From the NCBI GenBank assembly GCA_037042915.1, contig CM073195.1:3286001-3350000 (forward strand): a DNA stretch of 64,000 nt. The letters run 5' to 3'. A model generated the notes under the pieces. The model worked only from the letters and a program-made list of their open reading frames with translations. It was not told the DNA's origin and ran no database searches. Source of the DNA: Auricularia sp. M13. Lineage: Eukaryota; Basidiomycota; Agaricomycetes; Auriculariales; Auriculariaceae. Both the position numbers and the translations under genes were made by a program. This document shows positions 57,686 to 64,000 of this stretch, one piece after another (the stretch's first letter is position 1; every line of letters starts with the position of its first letter).

Positions 57686-59478
57686 ATGCTACTGCCGCTT
57701 GCTGGTCTTGCCCTCGCCTCGTCTGCTCATGCAGCTCTGAACGGTCCTGATCTCAGCGCTCGTCAAGACGGCGCATTCGACTGGTACAAGGTGAGAACTG
57801 AGTGTCCATGATGGGCTGCTCGTTCGTCCTAGAGCTTATTTTCTTCGTTAGCTTCCTTCTGGCGACAACATCACCTGGACACCATGCTTCAATGGCCAGC
57901 AATGCGCGCGCCTCAATCTTCCGCTGGACTACACGACCCCCAACGGCCCCAAGATTCAGGTCGCATTGGAGATGATACCCGCGACGGATAAAGCAAACTA
58001 CCAAGGTGCGTCTCGGCGTCCCAGTTCTCGTCTGCCGCATCGTCCCCAGTCTCATCTCGTCTGGCACGGTAGGCACCATTATCCTGAACCCTGGCGGTCC
58101 CAGCGGCGCTGGCACAGAGCACATGCAGGCCGTTGGGCCCTCCGTGGCGCAGTTGTTCGGGCCGACGTTCGACATCCTCTCGTTCGACCCGCGCGGCGTC
58201 GGCGCTACCACGCCGCGCGCAGACTGCTTGCGCCCAAGTACCTCGCGGGGTGGCTGGGCGCGGAGGTCCCCGCTGTGCGCTCTGGCGATGGCAGCATCCC
58301 GCTTGCCCGCGCGCGTGATCAGCTGCGCAGTGCGGCATGCCAGGCGAGTCTTGGCGGAAACGGCAAGGAAGACGCCAGTGGCAGCGTCGAGGACTGGGGC
58401 GCCGGCCGATTCATGGACACTGCGAGCGTGGCTACGGATATGCTGCAGATTGTGCAGAAGCTCGGCCAGGAGAAGCTGCAGTACTATGGAATTGTGCGTT
58501 GGGGTCCTTTGCTATTACAGTATGTATCTACTATGATCCTCAGAGCTACGGCACGGCTCTCGGGCAGTACTTCGCTGCGATGTATCCGGACAAGGTCGGC
58601 CGCATGATCATCGACGGCGTTATCGACGGTGTGAAGTGGCAGAAGGGCCAAACGTGGGACATGGCTGAGGATGCCGACGCAGTCATGGAGCAGTTCTTCA
58701 AGGACTGCTCCCTCGCGGGCAAGGAGAGGTGTCCCATCTGGGAGAAGACCCCGCAGCTGGTCGCCCGACGCTTCGAGCGCATCGTCGCTGACTTCCAGGC
58801 CAATCCCATCCCCATCGTCGACTCGCCAGTCGGTCCCACGGTGATCACGGCAGACCCCATCCTCCTCGTGCTCTACCGCATAGGCCTTTACTTCCCGCTG
58901 ACCGGCTTCCCGAACATTGCTGGCATTGCGAGTGCCATCGAGGCGAGGGTCGCAACGCCGTTTACGCCCACCGCGCCCGTCGATTACACGGGAGTGCCAG
59001 CTTGGTCGCGCCCGAACGAAGCCTTCGTGGCCATCGCATGCTCAGACTTCCCCCGCTCAACGACTCGCTCGCCGAGGACACGAGGATCGTCAACCAGGCC
59101 AACCACCTGTCGCGCTGGGGCGGCCCCTTTGTTTTCACGCGTCTCCGCATCCAGTGCGGCGCATGGAACATCCGCGCGAAGAACCGCTTCACGAAGCCCG
59201 TCAAGGCCAAGCTGAACGTCCCGACACTCGTCGTCTCAAACAGGTGGGACCCGGTCACGCCGCTCTCCGCTGCGAAGGCCGTCGCGCCGCGCTTCGGCAG
59301 CAGGCTACTCGTGCAGAACGCGCCGGGACATTGTGCGTTCTTCTCACTTTCGCAGTGCGTGGCGAGCGCAATGAGGGCGTATATGATCGACGGGACGCTG
59401 CCGGCCGAGGGCACCGTCTGTGAGCCCGACGTGATCCCCCTCGTCGGGGCTGCGAACGCAACGACGCCGAAGCAATAG
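57686..59478 (+). CDS. Secreted alpha/beta hydrolase, TAP-like peptidase family (copy 1)
   Basis: Exons: 57686-57790, 57852-58005, 58073-58493 and 58544-59478. Signal peptide MLLPLAGLALASSAHA. Family blocks: NITWTPCFNGQQCARLNLPL, TIILNPGGPSGAGTEH, DILSFDPRGVGATTPRADCL. The nucleophile elbow is split by an intron (YYGI / SYGTALGQ, nucleophile in SYG). The Asp site is NRWDPVTPL, the His site APGHCAF. Members resemble tripeptidyl aminopeptidases that trim peptides outside the cell. One-base losses occur at the C runs near 58232 and 59052, each breaking the frame between conserved blocks. With both restored the length is 538 aa, near the intact paralog at 61709-63531. Confidence 0.88.
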
Positions 59479-59749
59479 GCTTGACGAACAAGATAATAGC
59501 GACTCGTCTGCGTATTGTTTGATCCTTGCTTGACACTCATTTTGAATATAGTAGAGCTTACCTAATGTAAAAGGATCCTTCAGCGCCTGTACTTTTCCCC
59601 AAAAAAACTTTTTCTGAGTCGACTCGAGGCTCTGAAGAGGCGAGTGTTGGCACGTGCCTCCTTGACGCGTGACCGGCCCGCAAGCGGAGCCCGAAAACTC
59701 GTTTCCAACCTCCGTTTCCGTCGTCACCCGCCACGCAGCAAGAGGAGCG

Positions 59750-61185
59750 ATGGCGTCGCTGTCTGTCGCGTCACTAGCAGTTCCGCTGAACGACATCGCC
59801 AATGGCGGTCTGCGCACGCTGTCCGCCGACCCGTACGTGCCACACAACGGCAAGCAAGCCCTGCCCAAGGACGGCGCGGCCGACCTCGGCGTCGACCTCG
59901 GCCGCTATGACGCCAGCCTGGAGAACGAGGAACGCGCCGGGCGCGGAAGCCGCGTCTTTGGCGAAGCCGCTGTAGACCTGGCTTTAGACTCGAGCAAGAG
60001 CGCTGCTGTGTACGCCAATTTTCTCTGCTCGCGGTCGTTATGCTGACTTTTGGCTTACAGGCTCAGACCCACAAGAGAGTGGTCGCTGAAAGACTTTGAC
60101 ATAGGCCGGCCTCTAGGCAAAGGCAAGTTCGGAAACGTCTACATGGTAAGCTGCCAACTTTTTCGCTGCGATGGTGCTGAATGCGGCGTTCAGGTCCGTA
60201 CCAAGTGTGAACCACGATACATCGTCGCCCTCAAGTGCCTCTACAAATCCGAAATCGTCGAAAACAAGGTCGAAAAACAGGTCCGTCGCGAAATCGAAAT
60301 CCAGTCCAACCTCAGGTCGGTCCAATGCCGCGCTGTCTTGAGAAATACCTGCTGATCTAACCGTTCACAGACACCCTAACGTTCTGCGCCTTTACGGATT
60401 TTTCCACGACGAGCGTCGTATCTTCCTCATGCTCGAGTTCGCCGCCAAGGGCGAGTTGTACAAGCAACTCTCAAAGCACGGCCACTTTTCCGAGAAGCGA
60501 TCCTCACGCGTGCGCACCATTCGATACCTTTGAACTCAATCTTCGGCTTCTGACTTGACTGTGCACGCAGTATATCGCGCAAATGGCGGACGCACTCTCG
60601 TACCTGCACGGGAAGCACATCATCCACCGCGACATCAAGCCCGAGAACCTGCTGCTCGGCCTCTCGGGCGAGCTCAAGATTGGCGACTTCGGCTGGAGCG
60701 TGCACGCGCCGGGTAACCGACGCACAACGCTCTGCGGCACGCTCGACTACCTCCCGCCCGAGATGGTCGAGGGCCGCGAGCACACGGAGCGCGTGGACCA
60801 CTGGGCGCTCGGCGTACTAGCGTACGAGTTCCTCTGCGGCGTCCCGCCGTTCGAAGACCTCAAGGGGCACAAAGGTGCGCCCGCATTCATATGTTATGTA
60901 AGAGAGGATGTGGATGTTGATGTGTGGATGGAATTTGAATAGCGACATACAAGAGGATATCGAAGGTCGACCTCAAGATCCCGCCGCACGTGTCGCCCGA
61001 GGCGCGCGACCTCATCGTGAAGGTTCGCGCCGTGCACTTTTGTCGTCGCTCACAAGCAGTGTCTGACACGCAAATTGCAGCTTCTGCAGCACGACCCCGA
61101 GCGCCGCCTGCCGCTGCCCGACGTCGCCACACACCCCTGGATTCTGAAGCACCAGAAGCGTGGAGGCAGCAAGATGGAGGAGTAG
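59750..61185 (+). CDS. IPL1: Aurora kinase
   Basis: Aurora kinases correct kinetochore attachment as part of the chromosomal passenger complex. Exons: 59750-60009, 60061-60145, 60194-60315, 60371-60509, 60571-60874, 60943-61022 and 61081-61185. They total 1095 nt (364 aa) with no break. Motifs: glycine loop [15 protein letters not shown] lysine in [43 protein letters not shown] with the activation-loop threonine, and [11 protein letters not shown] later exon reads [20 protein letters not shown]. The N-terminal 85 residues are divergent, as in fungal Auroras. An in-frame ATG at 59669 would add 27 residues; 59750 is preferred only because it is closer to the usual length. Confidence 0.95.
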
Positions 61186-61708
61186 GCGCTCTGGAGTTGC
61201 GGCCTGCGTTACGACATTTCATGAAGGCGTAGAACGAATGAATGGGTGTGCGAGATCAGTTTCAGGCTTTGGCGATTATGATTATGTTACAGTTGAATTT
61301 TGTGGATGCTTCATCTCGTGTTTTCGATACATATGTACGTACATACATATGTTGAGTGTGTTGTACGTCTCTAACGCTGCAGCTGGCGGTCTTCAGCTCC
61401 CGGATTCGCGGACCGTTTCCAGAATGAATAGCAGGCGCTGAACGCCCGGCCACCGGTAGAGTTCACCTGGCTCGTAAATCCTGTGCTCCTCGGCTCTCAT
61501 GAGCGCCAGGCATCCTCGCGCAAACAGAGCAGCGATGGCGTGGATAGAATTTCTTTGCCAGACTTCGCCACAGCGCCTTAGCCTGAGCTTCTACCGTACC
61601 TGTCTGCCATGGACAGGACCGCTGACCGCTGACCGCTGAGCAACACCGCCTGAGTTGGCTAATATATATAGAGGCCTTTCGGGCTGACTGAGTCAGACCA
61701 GTTCTTCC
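61186..61708. other. Intergenic, promoter of secreted hydrolase 2
   Basis: No gene seen. Holds an A/T-rich imperfect palindrome at 61329-61350 (CATATGTACGTACATACATATG) in the Aurora 3' region, and TATATATAGAGG at 61663-61674, about 35 bp before the next ATG. Confidence 0.5.
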
Positions 61709-63531
61709 ATGTGGTTGTTCTGTGCCTTTCTCGTCGTCGCTTCCGCCGTCGCTGCGAAAGCAGCCAACCCACTGCTTCGGCGTCAGAGCTCCGACCCGGC
61801 CTCCTTCGATTGGTATGCTGTGGGTGCTCTCCAAGTTTCGCCACTAAATGTGATTTTGAAGCTGATTGCAACTTCTAGCTCGCGCCGTCTGACAATATAT
61901 CCTGGACTCCATGTTTCGACGGCCCGCTATGCGCTCGACTGAATCTGCCACTGGATTATGCGTCGCCAAACGGACCAAAGATACAGGTCGCTCTGCTGAT
62001 GATCCCTGCGACAGACAAAAAAAACTACCAAGGTCTACAACAAACTCCGTGTTATGAGTTGCCATTCTGACTCTTCTTACAAGGTACCATACTCATCAAT
62101 CCTGGTGGACCTGGAGGAGCCGGCACGCAGACAGTCCTTAACAATGGGCTCGAGCTTGCCGCCTTGCTTGGCCCATCGTACGACATTCTGGGCTTCGACC
62201 CTCGCGGGACGGGGGCCACCACGCCGCTCGCGCGGTGCTTTTCGTCGCCGGAAGAGTCTGATGCTTGGCACCTCACGGACGTCCAGGTTCTCCGTCAAGA
62301 GGATGGGAGCATCCCCGAAGCCCGCGCTCGCGATCAGACTCTCAGCGCCGTGTGCGAGCGCGCGTTAGGCGGAAACGGCAAAGAGGACGTCGGCGCGAGC
62401 GCAGAAGACTGGGGCCCGGGGCGCTTCGTGGACACTGCCAGCGTGGCGACGGACATGTTGCGCATCGTCGAGAAGCTCGGGCAGGAAAAGCTCCAGTATT
62501 ATGGCATCGTAAGTCGCTTGCCGATGGACATGGGCGCGCCGACGGTAACGTCTTTAATTCAGAGCTACGGGACGCTTCTCGGCCAATATTTCGCTGCTAT
62601 GTACCCCGACAAGGTCGGACGCATGGTGCTTGATGGCGTGGTAGACGGTGTCCTGTGGCAAAGCGGACAGGACGTCACTGCGGTCGAAGATGCGGACCGC
62701 GTGATGGACGCCTTCTTCACGAACTGCGTCACAGCTGGACCCAGTAAATGCGACATCTGGGAGAAGAGCGCCGATGCTGTCGCGCGGCGCCTGGATCGCG
62801 TTCTCTATAATGTCCAGACGGACCCCATTCCAGTCCCGTTCGGTCTCACCGGCCCTGGCATCGTGACGAGAGACTTTCTACTTGGTCTGATCTTTAGTCT
62901 GTTGTACACGCCGATCGACGGATTCCCGCTCATCGCTGCCGGCGCACGGGCTGTCGAAACCCGGAATGCGACATTTTGGTCTCAGGCGCCTTTCTTCACG
63001 TCTGACATAGGCGTCCCAGCATGGCTACAGTCCAACGAGGCAGAGGCGGCGATCACTTGCTCTGATGGTCCGCCCCTGACCGACTCTCTGGCGGACGACG
63101 TCGCCGCTGTCCGCAACTTCACAGGTCTGTCCCGCTGGGCAGGCCCGTTCATCAGCCGTTTGCGTATCACTTGCGGAGCGTGGCGCATCCGACCAAAGGC
63201 TCGCTTCACTGGTCCAGTCTCCGCGAAGTTGGACGTGCCGGTTCTGGTCCTGTCCAACAAATTCGACCCCGTCACTCCGCTGTCTCAGGCTCGAGCCGTC
63301 GTTTCCCGTTTCCATGGCACGCGTTTACTTGTGCAGAACACAGTCGGCCATACTGTCGTTCTTTCGCCGTCGACTTGTGCAGCAAGCGCTGTGGCCACCT
63401 ACTTCCTCGCGGGTATCTTGCCAGAAGAAGGAACGATTTGTCAGCCGGATGTTGTCCCTCTCGTGGACGACGCTCACACCCTGATCCCTGCGATGGAGCT
63501 TGCGCAGAGGGCTGCTGTATCTCGTGCCTAG
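61709..63531 (+). CDS. Secreted alpha/beta hydrolase, TAP-like peptidase family (copy 2)
   Basis: Exons: 61709-61819, 61879-62032, 62084-62508 and 62563-63531. They total 1659 nt (552 aa), all in frame. Signal peptide MWLFCAFLVVASAVAAKA. Blocks match the copy at 57686-59478: NISWTPCFDGPLCARLNLPL, TILINPGGPGGAGTQT, YDILGFDPRGTGATTPLARC, SYGTLLGQYFAAMYPDKVGR (nucleophile serine), NKFDPVTPL (Asp) and TVGHTVV (His). The intron 62509-62562 is 54 nt, in frame and stop-free, and lies just before the nucleophile; retention would insert 18 residues at the active site. Both copies share intron positions, so they arose by duplication, with the Aurora gene now between them. Confidence 0.92.
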
Positions 63532-63878
63532 CAATTCACCGACACAATATATACAGACTGGACATTGATGTTGTCGTTCATCGCCGCTAAATATGCATCA
63601 AGAACCGCTTCAACTTGCGAGTAGCAGGATACAGCATACCTATATAGACACCAACGTTACCGTGTTGCTCACTTATCACGATTCTGGCATGGCGGATCGG
63701 TCGTAGAGCCTGGTATAATGTTACAGAACGGCCAAATTGCCAGTGTAAATATGCCGCAGTTGACGGCTTCTCGTAAAGCGCTATGTAACATGGGGAAGGG
63801 ATAATGAATTCAGCAAGTCCAACACCTGGAAGAATTACAGTAATATTCCTACGGATGTCTTGCGTATGTTTACATACC
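63532..63878. other. Convergent intergenic region, nothing recognised
   Basis: 3' region of hydrolase 2. No gene or repeat was seen. Confidence 0.4.
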
Positions 63879-64000
63879 TCAACTAGCCAGGGGCCAGTTC
63901 ATGGACCCGCTGATTTCAGTCTCCATTCGATTCAGCATGGGATGGCCCCATTTCCGCATCCACGCGCCGTCGACCAGCTCTGAAACGGCAATGCGCTCGT
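63879..64000 (-). CDS. Possible C-terminal exon of a gene beyond the window
   Basis: A minus-strand frame enters at the window edge and ends at TGA 63879-63881, with coding-like sequence (AVSELVDGAWMRKWGHPMLN) after a possible acceptor (CCGTTTCAG). Too short to identify. Confidence 0.25.
   Translation of the reverse strand, partial: ERIAVSELVDGAWMRKWGHPMLNRMETEISGSMNWPLAS

Noticed and set aside
1-64000. tRNA, rRNA, CRISPR array, transposase or LTR retrotransposon
   Set aside because: None seen by eye on either strand. GGTTCGAA-like strings fall inside coding exons, for example prohibitin-2.

Overview
The window is nuclear DNA of a filamentous basidiomycete, most likely an Agaricomycete. Genes are packed on both strands and cut by many short introns (mostly 46-66 nt, often GTGCGT or GTRNGT at the donor and YAG at the acceptor). 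The gene families fit: a fungal tetraspanin with a long N-terminal tail, MYND/MSS51-like and F-box proteins, TAP-type secreted hydrolases and fungal sulfotransferases. There are no operons, ribosome-binding sites or CRISPR arrays, and I saw no tRNA or rRNA genes. Exon joins are read by eye from splice signals, reading phase and family conservation.

Layout. 1-1102: 5' part of a helical-repeat mitochondrial-type protein (minus). 1860-4254: dihydroxy-acid dehydratase. 4449-8839: small and single-pass membrane proteins (minus). 9290-11603: tetraspanin (minus). 11814-14743: a type II membrane protein and a secreted HEVGH protein (both minus). 15998-20156: 25-exon MSH5. 20270-20784: SNU13 (minus). 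21108-22743 (minus) and 22813-24171 (plus): MYND/MSS51-like gene and prohibitin-2 from a shared promoter. 26344-31800: two related F-box genes around a G-patch gene. 32368-35798: bifunctional LKR/SDH. 36082-37804: F-box/LRR gene (minus). 39072-39218: a 48-residue secreted cysteine-rich peptide (minus). 41132-47340: a two-TM membrane protein gene whose 3' half and a neighbouring sulfotransferase gene lie in a 2.1-kb tandem duplication. 48298-50038: 7-TM receptor-like gene. 50599-52017: MYG1 (minus). 52265-54097 (minus) and 54180-55657 (plus): CoA-transferase and mitochondrial processing peptidase beta, divergent. 55960-57068: degenerate protein kinase. 57686-63531: two secreted alpha/beta hydrolases flanking an Aurora kinase.

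Functions are mostly housekeeping: mitochondrial protein processing and membrane upkeep (MPP-beta, prohibitin, MYG1, MSS51-like), amino-acid metabolism (DHAD, LKR/SDH), meiosis and mitosis (MSH5, Aurora) and splicing (SNU13). Lineage-specific membrane and secreted proteins sit between them.

Caution: about 20 places show a one-base break in an otherwise intact conserved gene, many in or beside a homopolymer. Allowing one base at each break makes the exon sums of the fully modelled genes exact multiples of three. I read these as assembly indels rather than decay, so most broken genes are called CDS. I found no convincing new multi-gene system. The most notable items are the cryptic cysteine-rich peptide, the LKR/SDH fusion, the tandem duplication and the degenerate kinase.
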